A stretch of 64,000 nt of DNA from Vibrio sp. MEBiC08052 (GCF_001506075.1 NZ_KQ947475.1:1-64000), one strand, 5' to 3'; positions 10,510-21,076 are shown, counted from the stretch's first letter. Notes: a model not told the origin generated them from the letters alone. Numbers and translations are program-made.

Positions 10510-11628
10510 TTAAAGCATGGGAACTTCAGATGATGGTGTCAGCGTATTACTTTCCACCACATGAACTTTTGCCCCATTACTTAAGCGGACCTGACCGGAA
10601 GTAACAATAATATCTCCGTCCTTCACACCACTTAATATGTGAGCTACATCTTTTTTGCGCTCTCCCACCTGAATGACATGTTGCTTGACACGCTTTTCAC
10701 CATCTTTATCGGTCACAATGTAAACACTGTCACCATAAAGCGTGTAGGCAATCGCCACCTGAGGAATAGTCACCTGATCTTTTTGGACTGGCAGTAGGAT
10801 ATTTGCTTTAGCGAACATCCCGCTGCGTAGCTTGCCATCGCTATTCGGGATATTGGCTTCTACCTGAACTAATCCACTCTGTGCACTGACCGCAGGTTCG
10901 ATGGCCTTGATCGTCCCTTTGAATGAGTCATCCGGATAAGCATCGACAGCGATGTTGACCGTCTGCCCCACTGAAATTTTAGACAGGTCGGTCTGCGGTA
11001 TCGTGAAGTGCAGACGCATCACAGAAGTATCTTCCAGACGGACGATATTGGATCCGATATTCAGGTATTGGCCGACATAGATATTGCGGATACCTACCGA
11101 ACCAGAGAAAGGTGCCGTGATTTCACGTCGGGCAATGGTCGCTTTCAAACTTTCGATATCGGCAGACAGAGAGAAATAAGCTGCTTCAGCTTCATCGAAA
11201 GATTCTTGAGACAAAGACCCTTTTGCATACAGGCCTCTGTAGCGCTCATATTTTGCTTTTGCCGCAGGCAAACGGACTTGCGCACTTTTTAAGTTCGCTT
11301 TTTCAACAGCCGAATCGAGCGTCATCAGCATCTGTCCTTTTTCGACGGAAGCGCCTGACTCAAATGTGATATCTTTAATTACACCACTGGTTTCGGAGGT
11401 GAGTGTCACACCCTGTTTCGGTTCAATAAAACCGATCGCTTCAATAACCGGTGTCCAATCTTGCACTTTAATCTGAGAAACTGTAATCGGAAATGAGGGT
11501 TCGGGCATGTTGGCAAAATAGTCATTCATCGCTTTTTGCTTGAACAAATTTATTCCGATAACACTACCTAACAGCACAATAACAATCAGCAGCATCGAGA
11601 GTGTCCATAGTAATGTCCGCTTTTTCAT
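10510..11628 (-). CDS. vexA: RND efflux periplasmic adaptor, VexA-like
   Basis: The 372-residue membrane fusion protein begins with an N-terminal membrane anchor (about residues 8-28). A split lipoyl or barrel-sandwich domain follows (GVIKDITFESGASVEKGQML and ITAPFSGSVGIRNIYVGQYL) with an alpha-hairpin between, then beta-barrel and membrane-proximal domains. It links the inner-membrane pump to a TolC-type channel. It is the first gene of the pump operon. No TetR-type repressor is divergently encoded, unlike my recollection of vexRAB in V. cholerae. Confidence 0.9.
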   Translation of the reverse strand: MKKRTLLWTLSMLLIVIVLLGSVIGINLFKQKAMNDYFANMPEPSFPITVSQIKVQDWTPVIEAIGFIEPKQGVTLTSETSGVIKDITFESGASVEKGQMLMTLDSAVEKANLKSAQVRLPAAKAKYERYRGLYAKGSLSQESFDEAEAAYFSLSADIESLKATIARREITAPFSGSVGIRNIYVGQYLNIGSNIVRLEDTSVMRLHFTIPQTDLSKISVGQTVNIAVDAYPDDSFKGTIKAIEPAVSAQSGLVQVEANIPNSDGKLRSGMFAKANILLPVQKDQVTIPQVAIAYTLYGDSVYIVTDKDGEKRVKQHVIQVGERKKDVAHILSGVKDGDIIVTSGQVRLSNGAKVHVVESNTLTPSSEVPML

Positions 11629-11952
11629 TCGATGTTAAACTCCAAGTTTAATGATGAACTAGCCTCAACGAGTTTGTTTCTCTAGTTTGTGCAACAAGGT
11701 GCTTTCTGATAAAGCTGAATTCACTATCAGAATAATTGGTTCGCTTGATTGCTAACTTTTTGGTATTGAAGCATGAATTAGGTTGCCATTATAGCTTACA
11801 GAGTAGCCATATATGCAACACACTTGTGCAGTAAATTATGTAAAAAATCGCATATTTACACGAGTGGTAAATTTATCAGCCGGGCATTATCATGAGGGCG
11901 TGTGAATGTCCTCGTAAACCAGTCATCAAGTTCAGAGCAGATGAGATAACGG
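11629..11952. promoter_or_regulatory. Divergent control region between the pump operon and rep
   Basis: About 320 bases without a gene. An inverted repeat TTCTGATA (11704-11711) and TATCAGAA (11725-11732), separated by 13 bases, lies upstream of the adaptor gene and may be a regulator site. Which protein binds it is unknown. Confidence 0.4.
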
Positions 11953-13974
11953 ATGAAGTTAAATCCAAGACAAGATGAAGCCGTCAAATATATATCCGGT
12001 CCGTGTTTGGTGCTTGCCGGTGCCGGATCAGGTAAGACCAGAGTCATTACCAATAAAATTGCCTATTTAGTTCAACAGTGTGGCTATAAAGCACGCAATA
12101 TTGCTGCGGTGACGTTTACCAATAAAGCGGCCAAAGAAATGAAAGAGCGGGTCGCTCAAACGCTGGGGAAAAAAGAATCCCGTGGCCTGATGGTTTCAAC
12201 TTTTCATACGCTTGGCTTAAATATTATTCGCCGGGAATATAAAGCACTCGGTCTGAAGGCCGGTTTTTCTTTGTTTGATGATCAGGACCAGTTGGCTCTC
12301 CTCAAGGCGTTGACGGAAACACAGATCGATGGGGATAAGGATCTATTGCGTCAGTTGCTCAGCACCATCTCCAACTGGAAAAATGACATGCTATCTCCGG
12401 CACAGGCTAAGGCGAGTGCCAGAGGTGAACAGGAACAGCTATTTGCGTTTTGTTATGAGCTGTATCAGAACCAAATGAAAGCCTACAATGCACTGGATTT
12501 TGATGACTTGATTCTGATGCCGGTCGGATTACTGAAAAACAATGAGCAAGTCAGGCAGCACTGGCAGTCGAGAATCCGTTATCTGCTGGTGGATGAATAT
12601 CAGGATACCAATACCAGTCAGTATGAGTTGGTTAAGCTGCTGGTGGGAGAACGAGGCCGGTTTACGGTCGTGGGTGATGACGACCAATCGATTTATTCAT
12701 GGCGAGGTGCTAAACCCCAAAATCTGGTGTTACTGGGCGAAGATTATCCGAGTTTACGGCTGATTAAGCTGGAGCAGAATTACCGTTCAACCAATCGGAT
12801 TTTGCATTCGGCCAATATTTTGATTGCTAACAATGCTCACGTATACGAAAAGAAACTCTTTTCTGAGTTGCCGGATGGCGAAAAACTAAAAGTCATTATG
12901 GCCAATAATGATGAGCATGAAGCAGAGCGTGTCACTGGTGAAATTATTGCCCACAAGTTTATCAATCATACAGCGTATCGTGACTATGCCATTTTATACC
13001 GGGGCAATCATCAATCCCGTTTGATTGAAAAAAGCCTGATGCAAAACCGGGTTCCTTACAAAATCTCAGGGGGGACCTCTTTCTTTGCGCGAGCTGAGAT
13101 CAAAGACATCATGGCATATCTGCGAGTGCTGGTGAACCCAGATGATGACAATGCTTTTTTGCGCATTGTTAATACACCGCGTCGGGAGATCGGCCCTGTG
13201 ACGTTGGAGAAACTGGGCAGTTACGCCAACATGCGTGGTAAAAGCTTGTTTGAAGCCAGTTTTGAAATTGGGTTAGAGCAGCATCTGACCGGTAAAGGGC
13301 TGGAAAATTTAAGGCGTTTTACCCAATGGCTGGTGCGGTTATCGGATCAGGCAGAAAGAGGCGATACCGTTGACGTTGCACGCTCACTGGTACGCGATAT
13401 TCATTATGAAGACTGGCTGTACGAAACCTCATCAAGCCCCAAAGCGGCTGAGATGAGAATGAAGAACGTTTCTGACCTCTATTCATGGATTGTCGCTGAT
13501 TTAGAGGGTAACAACCCCGATCAGGAAGAAAAATCGCTTAAAGAGGTGGTTCAGCGCCTGACTTTGCGTGACATGATGGAGCGCGGCGAAGAAAATGATG
13601 ACAGTGATGCCGTTCAATTGATGACCTTACACGCATCCAAAGGATTGGAATTTCCGTATGTCTATTTGATCGGGACTGAAGAAGGTATCTTGCCTCATCA
13701 AACCAGCATTGATGAAGATAACATCGAAGAAGAGCGGCGCCTGATGTATGTCGGTATTACCCGGGCTCAGAAAGAGATGACCTTTATCGTGTGTAAAGAA
13801 AGGCGTCAGTATGGGGAGCTCATCCGCCCAACGCACAGTCGTTTTTTGGATGAATTACCTTATGATGATGTGAGTTGGGAGCAGCAGAAAAAAGCGCTTT
13901 CACAGCAGGAGCGGATGGAAAAAGGGCAGGCTCATATTGCTAATTTGCGAGCCATGTTTAAAAAGGATTCTTGA
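11953..13974 (+). CDS. rep: ATP-dependent DNA helicase Rep
   Basis: A 3'-to-5' superfamily 1A helicase that helps replication forks pass obstacles. Its 673 residues equal E. coli Rep. Motif I is [14 protein letters not shown] near residue 24, motif II is VDEYQDTN, motif III is [15 protein letters not shown], and later motifs include LEQNYRST and [12 protein letters not shown]. It is distinct from the longer UvrD paralogue at 43398. It is transcribed divergently from the efflux operon. Confidence 0.97.
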   Translation: MKLNPRQDEAVKYISGPCLVLAGAGSGKTRVITNKIAYLVQQCGYKARNIAAVTFTNKAAKEMKERVAQTLGKKESRGLMVSTFHTLGLNIIRREYKALGLKAGFSLFDDQDQLALLKALTETQIDGDKDLLRQLLSTISNWKNDMLSPAQAKASARGEQEQLFAFCYELYQNQMKAYNALDFDDLILMPVGLLKNNEQVRQHWQSRIRYLLVDEYQDTNTSQYELVKLLVGERGRFTVVGDDDQSIYSWRGAKPQNLVLLGEDYPSLRLIKLEQNYRSTNRILHSANILIANNAHVYEKKLFSELPDGEKLKVIMANNDEHEAERVTGEIIAHKFINHTAYRDYAILYRGNHQSRLIEKSLMQNRVPYKISGGTSFFARAEIKDIMAYLRVLVNPDDDNAFLRIVNTPRREIGPVTLEKLGSYANMRGKSLFEASFEIGLEQHLTGKGLENLRRFTQWLVRLSDQAERGDTVDVARSLVRDIHYEDWLYETSSSPKAAEMRMKNVSDLYSWIVADLEGNNPDQEEKSLKEVVQRLTLRDMMERGEENDDSDAVQLMTLHASKGLEFPYVYLIGTEEGILPHQTSIDEDNIEEERRLMYVGITRAQKEMTFIVCKERRQYGELIRPTHSRFLDELPYDDVSWEQQKKALSQQERMEKGQAHIANLRAMFKKDS

Positions 13975-14057
13975 CGAATCGAGTGGGAAAAGCAACGATA
14001 GAACACGGCATGAAGCGATGCTTTTCTGACAACGTTCAACTGTCTGATTCTCGAAGA

Positions 14058-14094
14058 GATGCCTTTTTCAATGATGACTGACGAAAAAGGCGTC
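14058..14094. terminator. Stem-loop after rep
   Basis: GATGCCTTTTTC and GAAAAAGGCGTC form a 12-bp stem (one G-T pair) with a 13-base loop. There is no T run directly after it on the plus strand, so terminator function for rep is uncertain. Confidence 0.4.
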
Positions 14095-14121
14095 AAACGA
14101 TAAAAAAAGTTGAAAAAAAGC

Positions 14122-14150
14122 TAGACGACAAACCATGATATCCGTATCAT
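14122..14150 (+). promoter_or_regulatory. Candidate promoter of the tRNA cluster
   Basis: TAGACG and TATCAT are separated by 17 bases and followed by a C-rich stretch (TCCCCTCCGCC), like the GC-rich discriminators of stringently controlled stable-RNA promoters. tRNA-Arg begins 25 bases downstream. Confidence 0.4.
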
Positions 14151-14174
14151 TCCCCTCCGCCGATAGGGCATGAT

Positions 14175-14251
<77 letters not shown>

Positions 14252-14282
14252 TTTGCGGAGGAATGATCGGCAACAGACGTAT

Positions 14283-14359
14283 GGTGGCTATAGCTCAGTT
14301 GGTAGAGCCCCGGATTGTGATTCCGGTTGTCGCGAGTTCGAGTCTCGTTAGCCACCCCA
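14283..14359 (+). tRNA. tRNA-His (anticodon GUG), copy 1
   Basis: The acceptor GTGGCTA pairs with TAGCCAC, with the extra G at -1 facing C73 that histidyl-tRNA synthetase needs. The anticodon is GTG in ATTGTGA and CCA is encoded. Identical in sequence to the second copy at 14564. Confidence 0.96.
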
Positions 14360-14476
14360 TTTCCTGAGAGCACTTCCCCATTTGGGCTGTTTTTCAGAGA
14401 GACAAACGGACTGTTTGCCTTGAGCATATATCTTATGCTGTCGGCAGTGATAGACAATATCAAACAATAAATGTAT

Positions 14477-14553
<77 letters not shown>

Positions 14554-14563
14554 CTTTTTCAGT

Positions 14564-14640
14564 GGTGGCTATAGCTCAGTTGGTAGAGCCCCGGATTGTG
14601 ATTCCGGTTGTCGCGAGTTCGAGTCTCGTTAGCCACCCCA
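14564..14640 (+). tRNA. tRNA-His (anticodon GUG), copy 2
   Basis: A second full tRNA-His, identical to copy 1 including the -1 G, with a much shorter spacer to the next tRNA-Pro. The His-Pro pair has evidently been duplicated in tandem. Confidence 0.96.
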
Positions 14641-14648
14641 TTTATTCT

Positions 14649-14725
<77 letters not shown>

Positions 14726-14733
14726 CTTTCAGA

Positions 14734-14759
14734 GCCTCGGCAGATGCCGAGGCTTTTTT
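14734..14759 (+). terminator. Terminator of the tRNA cluster
   Basis: GCCTCGGC and GCCGAGGC pair around a 4-base loop, followed by six T. It directly follows the last intact tRNA-Pro. Confidence 0.9.
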
Positions 14760-14815
14760 GTATCTACAATATTTGTCGTGTGCTGACCAGACTCTTTCTG
14801 TCTCCTATTCCTATT

Positions 14816-14907
14816 CGGTCATCGCACAGTTTGGTGGCGCATCGATTCTTTTAAGCATAAGCGGACCAGAGGATGGTTTTGGGGTTCGAATTCCTCTTCA
14901 CCGACCA
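14816..14907 (+). pseudogene. Decayed tRNA-Pro copy 3
   Basis: The 5' part (CAGTTTGGTGGCGCATC) and 3' part (GGTTCGAATTCCTCTTCACCGACCA, in pieces) of tRNA-Pro are recognisable. The acceptor 5' strand has changed from CGGTGAA to CGGTCAT and extra bases interrupt the anticodon arm, so the cloverleaf cannot form. CCA is still present. A copy of the terminator follows. Confidence 0.85.
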
Positions 14908-14915
14908 CTTTCAGA

Positions 14916-14941
14916 GCCTCGGCAGATGCCGGGGCTTTTTT
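14916..14941 (+). terminator. Duplicate of the tRNA terminator
   Basis: The same hairpin as at 14734 with one changed base in the right arm (GCCTCGGC/GCCGGGGC), followed by a T run. It is part of the repeated tRNA-Pro unit. Confidence 0.7.
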
Positions 14942-14995
14942 GTATCTACGATATTTCTCGTGTGCCGACGGACTTTTCTGTCTCCTATTCCTATT

Positions 14996-15060
14996 CGGTC
15001 ATCGCACAGTTTGGTAGCGCATCGATTTATGAACATAAAAATAGTGCAGTTTTATCACGC
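14996..15060 (+). pseudogene. Decayed tRNA-Pro copy 4 (5' part only)
   Basis: CGGTCATCGCACAGTTTGG followed by TAGCGCATCG repeats the start of copy 3 exactly 180 bases later. After this the match to tRNA-Pro is lost, so only the 5' arm remains. It shares the acceptor change of copy 3, so it derives from it. Confidence 0.75.
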
Positions 15061-15608
15061 ATCGGTTTTTGAATAGATTCTGTTTCATAGCATGGTTGAT
15101 ACTGTCAATGAGCGGCTTAGTATAATTGACTAGATTGTCAGGGCATAAAATGTAAACATTTGGTTAATGTGGTGATAGTATCAATAACTAACATGAGTGA
15201 TTATTTTGGTCTAATATATTGTATGTATGTTTTATGTTGGATACTCTCTGTTACTATCCGGTCATTTTTTAGCATTTTCCCATGTGTTTTTTTAAGACGA
15301 AAATTTAGCTTAATTTAAAGTTTTATTCTAATTATTGTTATTTATTTATATTTTAAACTGATGACGATTACATCTCGGGAAGGTTTTTTTAATTTCACAA
15401 CATAAGAAAAATGCACAAAAAAAGCATTTTTATTCGATTTTTATCGCGAATTATCCGAGTATACTGAATTTATATACTATGTTTATTGCTTTTTTTTGAA
15501 ATTTTTGCACAATGATAAACTTTGTGAGTAATCAGCAGAATATGCTGATATGAAAGGATTCAACTCTTTAGGCTCGGCATTCGTTGCGAGTCAGAGGTCA
15601 AATTTGTC
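15061..15608. other. AT-rich intergenic stretch before the peptide transporter
   Basis: About 550 bases with long A and T runs and no protein-like frame or RNA gene that I recognise. It probably carries the promoter of the peptide ABC operon. The end of the decayed tRNA repeat lies at its left edge. Confidence 0.5.
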
Positions 15609-17327
15609 ATGTCTCTTTTAGAAGTTAAAAATCTTCAAATCGAATATCCGTCACGCCATGGGGTTCATGCCGCAGTGAAATCCCTTTCTTTTCAGATCGA
15701 GCGCGGAGAAATCGTCGGTGTGGTTGGCGAGTCCGGGGCGGGGAAGTCAACCGTCGGTAATGCGGTGATTGATCTGCTCAGCCCTCCGGGCGTTATCGCC
15801 GGTGGTGACGTCTATTTAAATGGTGAAAAGATTTCGGGCCTGTCACCGGAGCAAATGAGACGTGTACGGGGATCGAAAATTGGATTTATTTTCCAGGATC
15901 CGATGACATCATTGAATCCGCTCTTTACGGTTGAGCAGCAACTGAAAGAAACGATTCATGCCAACATGAAAGTGACGGATGAAGAAGCCTATCAGCGTGC
16001 GCTTGCGCTCATGCAGCAAGTCGGTATTCCTCAACCTGAGAACCGCTTGAAGCAATATCCACATCAGTTTTCCGGTGGGATGCGTCAGCGAGTCGTCATT
16101 GCCATTGCACTGGCCGGTGAACCGGATTTGATTATCGCGGATGAACCGACCACAGCACTGGATGTTTCGATTCAGGATCAAATATTAAGCCTGATTCGGG
16201 AATTATGTGTACAGAATCAAGTGGGCTGTATGCTCGTCACCCATGATATGGGTGTGGTGTCGAATGTGACCGATCAGGTTGCAGTGATGTACCGTGGTGA
16301 TCTCGTTGAATTCGGGCCGACAGCACAAGTTTTGGGAACACCACAACATCCATATACAAAGAGTCTGATTTCGGCAGTCCCGCGTTCGGATATCAAGCTT
16401 GATCGTTTTCCTTTAGTTAGTTACATCGAAGAAGCCAGTGAGATGGAACCGCTGGATATTAAGAATCACTGGCTGGGGCAACGTCAGGATCAACGTGAAT
16501 ATTCCGGTGCATTATTGCGGGTCGAAAATGTTAACTTGCGTTTTGTGACCAAAGATTCGTTGTTTGAAAGTCGGCGTGAGTATGTACAGGCTTCAAACCA
16601 TGTGAGTTTTGACGTGATGGAAGGCGAAACCTTTGGTTTGGTCGGGGAGTCCGGTTCAGGGAAATCAACCATTGCGCGTATTATTGCCGGCTTGTATGTG
16701 CCGAATTCCGGGAAGATTACGTTTGAGGGCATCGATCTCACGGCACTCACTTCAGAAAAAGCGCGTCGTCCACTGCGTCGTCAGATGCAGATGGTGTTTC
16801 AAAATCCATATACGTCAATGAACCCTCGCATGAAGGTCCTTGATATTATTGCCGAACCGATACGCTTCCATCATTTGACGAAAAATGAATCGGAAACACG
16901 ACAGATTGTTTATGATTTGCTGGACCATGTCGGTCTTGGACGGATGTCCGGGGTTAAGTATCCGCATGAGTTCTCCGGTGGGCAACGTCAACGTATTTCG
17001 ATTGCGCGTGCTTTGGCAACACGACCCCGATTATTGATTTGTGATGAACCCACATCCGCGCTGGATGTTTCGGTTCAGGCACAAATCCTGAATTTGTTGA
17101 AAGACTTACAAGCAGAGTTGAATTTAACCATGCTCTTTATCAGCCACGATTTACCAGTGATCCGCCAAATGTGTGATCGAGTTGGCGTGATGAAGATGGG
17201 AACATTACTTGAAGTTGCACCGACAGAAGCGTTGTTTTCTGCACCGCAACATGAATATAGCCGCCAGTTAATCTCTCTGATGCCGGAATTTACAGGGTTG
17301 AAAGAAGATATTGCGGCGATGCGTTGA
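15609..17327 (+). CDS. Peptide/nickel-type ABC transporter, double ATPase
   Basis: Two complete ATPase domains of the DppD and DppF type are joined in 572 residues. The first has Walker A GESGAGKST, signature FSGGMRQRV and Walker B LIIADEPTTALD. The second has GESGSGKST, FSGGQRQRI and LLICDEPTSALD. Each is followed by the C-terminal oligopeptide-family extension (QHPYTKSLI, QHEYSRQLI). The protein powers import through the two permeases encoded at 19120 and 20097. The gene is unusually first in the cluster, ahead of the binding protein. Confidence 0.94.
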   Translation: MSLLEVKNLQIEYPSRHGVHAAVKSLSFQIERGEIVGVVGESGAGKSTVGNAVIDLLSPPGVIAGGDVYLNGEKISGLSPEQMRRVRGSKIGFIFQDPMTSLNPLFTVEQQLKETIHANMKVTDEEAYQRALALMQQVGIPQPENRLKQYPHQFSGGMRQRVVIAIALAGEPDLIIADEPTTALDVSIQDQILSLIRELCVQNQVGCMLVTHDMGVVSNVTDQVAVMYRGDLVEFGPTAQVLGTPQHPYTKSLISAVPRSDIKLDRFPLVSYIEEASEMEPLDIKNHWLGQRQDQREYSGALLRVENVNLRFVTKDSLFESRREYVQASNHVSFDVMEGETFGLVGESGSGKSTIARIIAGLYVPNSGKITFEGIDLTALTSEKARRPLRRQMQMVFQNPYTSMNPRMKVLDIIAEPIRFHHLTKNESETRQIVYDLLDHVGLGRMSGVKYPHEFSGGQRQRISIARALATRPRLLICDEPTSALDVSVQAQILNLLKDLQAELNLTMLFISHDLPVIRQMCDRVGVMKMGTLLEVAPTEALFSAPQHEYSRQLISLMPEFTGLKEDIAAMR

Positions 17328-17391
17328 TCTCAACCCCAAAGACAAAAGCAAACACACGAAGGGATGAACTTCCCGCATAAGGAGTTATGCA

Positions 17392-18948
17392 ATGAAAATG
17401 ATAAAAACCAAACTGGTTGTGGCATTGATGGCTGTTGGACTGAGTTTCTCAGCCGCTGCTGCGGATATTACGATTGCTTATGCAGCTGACCCGGTGTCCA
17501 TGGACCCACAGGAACAGTTGTCTGAAGCAACCTTACAACTGTCTCATATGGCGTTCGATCCCCTTGTTCGCTATACCCAGTCTAAAGAATTTGAACCTCG
17601 TCTGGCGACAAGTTGGGAACGTATTAACGACACCACCATGCGCTTCCATTTGCGTCATGGCGTCAAATTCCACACTGGCAACCCCTTCTCTGCGGATGAT
17701 GTGGTCTGGACGTTCAATCGTCTGAAATCTTCGGGCGACTACAAAGGGATTTTTGCTTCAATTGAGAAAGCGGTCAAAGTTGATGATTATACCGTTGATC
17801 TGGTGACCACTGGCCCATACCCACTTATTCTGCAAAATGCGACTTATATCTTTGCGATGGATAGTAAGTTTTATTCAGGTAAAACTGAAGACGGCAAAGA
17901 TAAGTCAGAAATCATCAAGCATGGTAATTCTTTTGCATCAACACATGAATCCGGTACCGGGCCATTTGTTGTCACCTACCGTGAGCAAGGCGTAAAAGTT
18001 GAGTTTGAGCGGTTCAAAGACTATTGGGATAAAGATTCAAAAGGTAACGTTGATCATCTCACATGGGTACCGATCAAAGAAGATGCAACACGTGTTGCAG
18101 CGCTGCTTTCCGGGGATGTTGACATGATTGCGCCGGTTGCCCCGAACGATTTGGAACGGATTGATGAAGCCAAAGGCATTGATTTGGTGACCATTCCCGG
18201 CGAACGGATTATCACATTCCAGATGAATGAAAAAAGTCAGCCGGCCTTTAAAGATAAGCGTGTCCGTGAAGCGGTGACTTATGCGGTCAACAACACCGGG
18301 ATTGTGAAAAAGATCATGAAAGGTTTTGCAACAACCGCAGCGCAACAGAGCCCAATCGGTTATGTGGGGTATAACCCAGATCTGAAACCACGTTACGATC
18401 TGAAAAAAGCCAAAGCGCTGATGAAAGAAGCCGGCTATGAAAAAGGCTTTAACATCACGATGATTGCACCGAATAACCGCTATGTGAATGATGCAAAGAT
18501 TGCCCAAGCAGTTGCTTCGATGCTGTCTAAAATCGGTATCAAGGTCGATCTGAAAACCATGCCAAAAGCACAATACTGGCCTGAGTTTGATAAATGTGCT
18601 GCGGATATGTTGATGATTGGTTGGGACTCAGATACACAAGATTCTGGTAACTTTACAGAATACCTGACCATGACGCGTAACGCCGAAACGGGTAAAGGTC
18701 AGTACAACTGTGGTCACTACTCTAACCCAGAAGTGGATCGTTTGGTCGAAGCCTCTAACGTTGAAACCGATTCAGCGAAACGCGCAACGATGCTGAAAGA
18801 GGTTGAGGCGAAGCTCTATCAAGATGCTGCTTTTGTGCCGCTACACTGGCAGAACCTTGCTTGGGGTGCCAAATCAAATGTGGATATCAAACCGGTTGTG
18901 AACTCAATGAATTATCCTTATCTGGGTGATTTGGTCGTCAAAGAGTAA
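17392..18948 (+). CDS. Peptide ABC transporter periplasmic binding protein
   Basis: This 518-residue solute-binding protein of family 5 (DppA/OppA-like) has a cleavable signal peptide ending around AAAADI (residues 1-24). Family marks include SMDPQEQLSEATLQL and YDPLVRYT-like sequence, RHGVKFHTGNPFSADDVVWTF in pieces, and a C-terminal FVPLHWQNLAWG segment. It delivers peptide to the permeases. AAGGAG lies seven bases before ATG 17392. A strong hairpin after the gene may keep its mRNA more abundant than the downstream permease message. Confidence 0.93.
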   Translation: MKMIKTKLVVALMAVGLSFSAAAADITIAYAADPVSMDPQEQLSEATLQLSHMAFDPLVRYTQSKEFEPRLATSWERINDTTMRFHLRHGVKFHTGNPFSADDVVWTFNRLKSSGDYKGIFASIEKAVKVDDYTVDLVTTGPYPLILQNATYIFAMDSKFYSGKTEDGKDKSEIIKHGNSFASTHESGTGPFVVTYREQGVKVEFERFKDYWDKDSKGNVDHLTWVPIKEDATRVAALLSGDVDMIAPVAPNDLERIDEAKGIDLVTIPGERIITFQMNEKSQPAFKDKRVREAVTYAVNNTGIVKKIMKGFATTAAQQSPIGYVGYNPDLKPRYDLKKAKALMKEAGYEKGFNITMIAPNNRYVNDAKIAQAVASMLSKIGIKVDLKTMPKAQYWPEFDKCAADMLMIGWDSDTQDSGNFTEYLTMTRNAETGKGQYNCGHYSNPEVDRLVEASNVETDSAKRATMLKEVEAKLYQDAAFVPLHWQNLAWGAKSNVDIKPVVNSMNYPYLGDLVVKE

Positions 18949-18960
18949 CAATACCTGCTG

Positions 18961-18996
18961 AGCCAGTATGCCTAATCACAATGAGGCATACTGGCT
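18961..18996 (+). terminator. Hairpin between binding-protein and permease genes
   Basis: A 13-bp perfect stem (AGCCAGTATGCCT and its complement) with a 10-base loop, followed by a T-containing stretch. Such hairpins after binding-protein genes commonly act as partial terminators or stabilise the upstream mRNA. Confidence 0.7.
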
Positions 18997-19119
18997 TGTA
19001 TTTATTCCCTGTTATTACGGTGCTTATTTCATTCAGTCGGATAAGTACCTTTTTCAGACTGAACTCTCGTTAAAGTCATTTGGCTTGTAACGAGGTCACA
19101 GATAGCCAAGGGGCAAGAT

Positions 19120-20097
19120 ATGTTCTCTTTCCTGATCAAACGTCTGGTTCAGGCGTTTGTCGTTATGTTTGTCATTAGCTTAGTCGCTTTTGCCATTCAG
19201 GATAATTTAGGTGATCCATTGCGTGAGCTGGTGGGTCAGTCCGTGTCAGAGGCACAGCGGCAGGTCCTGCGCGATGAAATGGGGCTCAATGATCCATTTA
19301 TGGTGAAATATGTCCGATTTATCAAAGCTGCATCGCACGGTGATCTCGGGACGTCGTATTTCTTTAAGCGTCCTGCACTGGATGTCATTCTGGAAAAACT
19401 CGTCGCAACGCTGGAACTGGTATTCGGTGCTGCGGCAATTATTATTTGCCTGTCTATTCCTCTTGGTGTTTATTCAGCGATCCATCCGAAAAGCTTTTTT
19501 TCCAAGGTCATAATGGCGGCCAGTAGTATTGGTATCTCGATTCCGGTCTTTCTGACCGCAATCATGTTGATGTATATCTTCTCAATTGAGCTGGGATGGT
19601 TGCCTTCTTATGGCCGGGGCGAAACGGCCAATGTGCTGGGATGGGAGTCTGGCTTCTTCACACTTGATGGTTTAGCGCACCTTATTTTACCGTGTATCTC
19701 GCTGGCATCGATTATGTTGCCACTGTTTATTCGTTTAGTTCGCTCGGAAATGCTGGAAGTTCTGAGTTCAGAATACATAAAGTTTGCCAAGGCAAAAGGG
19801 TTGGCACTGCGTAAAATCTACTATCGTCATGCCCTGAAAAATACCATGTTACCGGTATTGACGGTCGGCGGGGTACAGCTTGGCACCATGGTCGCTTATA
19901 CCATCCTGACCGAGACTGTCTTTCAATGGCCGGGTACTGGTTTCCTGTTTCTGGAAGCAATCAATCGAGTCGATACGCCACTGATTACCGCTTATGTTAT
20001 TTTCGTCGGGCTCATTTTCGTGGTGACGAATACCATTGTTGACCTGCTATATGGATTGATTAACCCAACCGTCAACCTCACCGGAAAAGGAGCGTGA
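19120..20097 (+). CDS. Peptide ABC transporter permease, DppB-like
   Basis: A 325-residue inner-membrane permease with six predicted helices starting MFSFLIKRLVQAFVVMFVIS. It carries the EAA-loop sequence EYIKFAKAKGLALRKIYYRHAL that docks to the ATPase. Its stop codon overlaps the start of the second permease gene, so the two are translationally coupled. Confidence 0.94.
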   Translation: MFSFLIKRLVQAFVVMFVISLVAFAIQDNLGDPLRELVGQSVSEAQRQVLRDEMGLNDPFMVKYVRFIKAASHGDLGTSYFFKRPALDVILEKLVATLELVFGAAAIIICLSIPLGVYSAIHPKSFFSKVIMAASSIGISIPVFLTAIMLMYIFSIELGWLPSYGRGETANVLGWESGFFTLDGLAHLILPCISLASIMLPLFIRLVRSEMLEVLSSEYIKFAKAKGLALRKIYYRHALKNTMLPVLTVGGVQLGTMVAYTILTETVFQWPGTGFLFLEAINRVDTPLITAYVIFVGLIFVVTNTIVDLLYGLINPTVNLTGKGA

Positions 20098-21038
20098 TGA
20101 TGAACCAGACCGTATCCGCCCCATCTATCTGGGAGCGTTTTAAAAAATCAGATTTTCTTTACTATTTCTTAAATGACAAAGTTGCAATGTTCAGCTTTGC
20201 GGTATTTCTTACCTTTGTTGTGGTTGCTTTACTATCGCCTTTGATTGCCCCGACGAATCCTTATGACTTAACGTCACTGGACATTATGGATTCGGAAATT
20301 CCGCCGAGCTGGATGCCGGACGGCGATAGTCGTTTCTTGTTGGGAACTGATGATCAGGGCCGGGATATCCTCTCAACGATGTTATATGGTTCGAGACTTT
20401 CTTTGACCATCGGTTTTCTGGCGGTGGCGCTACAGCTGTTTCTCGGCATTATCATCGGGCTTTCATCGGGTTATTTCGGTGGTCGGATTGATAGTTTTCT
20501 GATGCGTTTTGCTGATGTGCAGTTGTCTTTTTCAACCATGATGGTGGCAATTATTGTTTCGGCTATTTTTAAGGCAAGTTTTGGCAGTGAGTTTTATAGT
20601 GAATATGCGGTTGTTATGCTGGTTGTCATTATCGGTATTGCCGAATGGCCACAATATGCAAGAACAATTCGTGCTTCCGTACTGGCCGAGAAAAAGAAAG
20701 AGTATGTTGAAGCTGCTCGCGTGATGGGATTTAAATCACTGAGAATTATGTTCCGTCACATCCTGCCGAACTGTTTATCTCCCATTTTGGTGATTTCGAC
20801 GGTTCAGGTTGCCAATGCCATCATGTCTGAAGCGGCACTTTCTTTCCTCGGTCTTGGATTGCCGGTTGAGCAACCGTCGCTCGGCTCGTTGATTAGTATC
20901 GGTTTCAACTATATTTTCTCCGGTTCATGGTGGATTACAGCATTCCCGGGTATTGTGTTGGTACTGTTGGTTCTGGTGATTAACCTGCTTGGTGACTGGC
21001 TCAGGGATGTTTTTAATCCTAAACTCTATAAAGGATGA
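20097..21038 (+). CDS. Peptide ABC transporter permease, DppC-like
   Basis: The second permease, about 313 residues, has the N-terminal OppC-type segment and the EAA motif EYVEAARVMGFKSLRIMFRHILP. The start overlaps the upstream stop as TGATG. GTG 20094, ATG 20097 and ATG 20100 are all possible; AAGGAG at about 20087-20092 fits the ATGs. It is the last gene before a terminator. The substrate is inferred to be oligopeptides or dipeptides from the family. Confidence 0.94.
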   Translation: MMNQTVSAPSIWERFKKSDFLYYFLNDKVAMFSFAVFLTFVVVALLSPLIAPTNPYDLTSLDIMDSEIPPSWMPDGDSRFLLGTDDQGRDILSTMLYGSRLSLTIGFLAVALQLFLGIIIGLSSGYFGGRIDSFLMRFADVQLSFSTMMVAIIVSAIFKASFGSEFYSEYAVVMLVVIIGIAEWPQYARTIRASVLAEKKKEYVEAARVMGFKSLRIMFRHILPNCLSPILVISTVQVANAIMSEAALSFLGLGLPVEQPSLGSLISIGFNYIFSGSWWITAFPGIVLVLLVLVINLLGDWLRDVFNPKLYKG

Positions 21039-21076
21039 TAAGTCGATTGATTTATCGATGAAAATTCTCCTAAACT

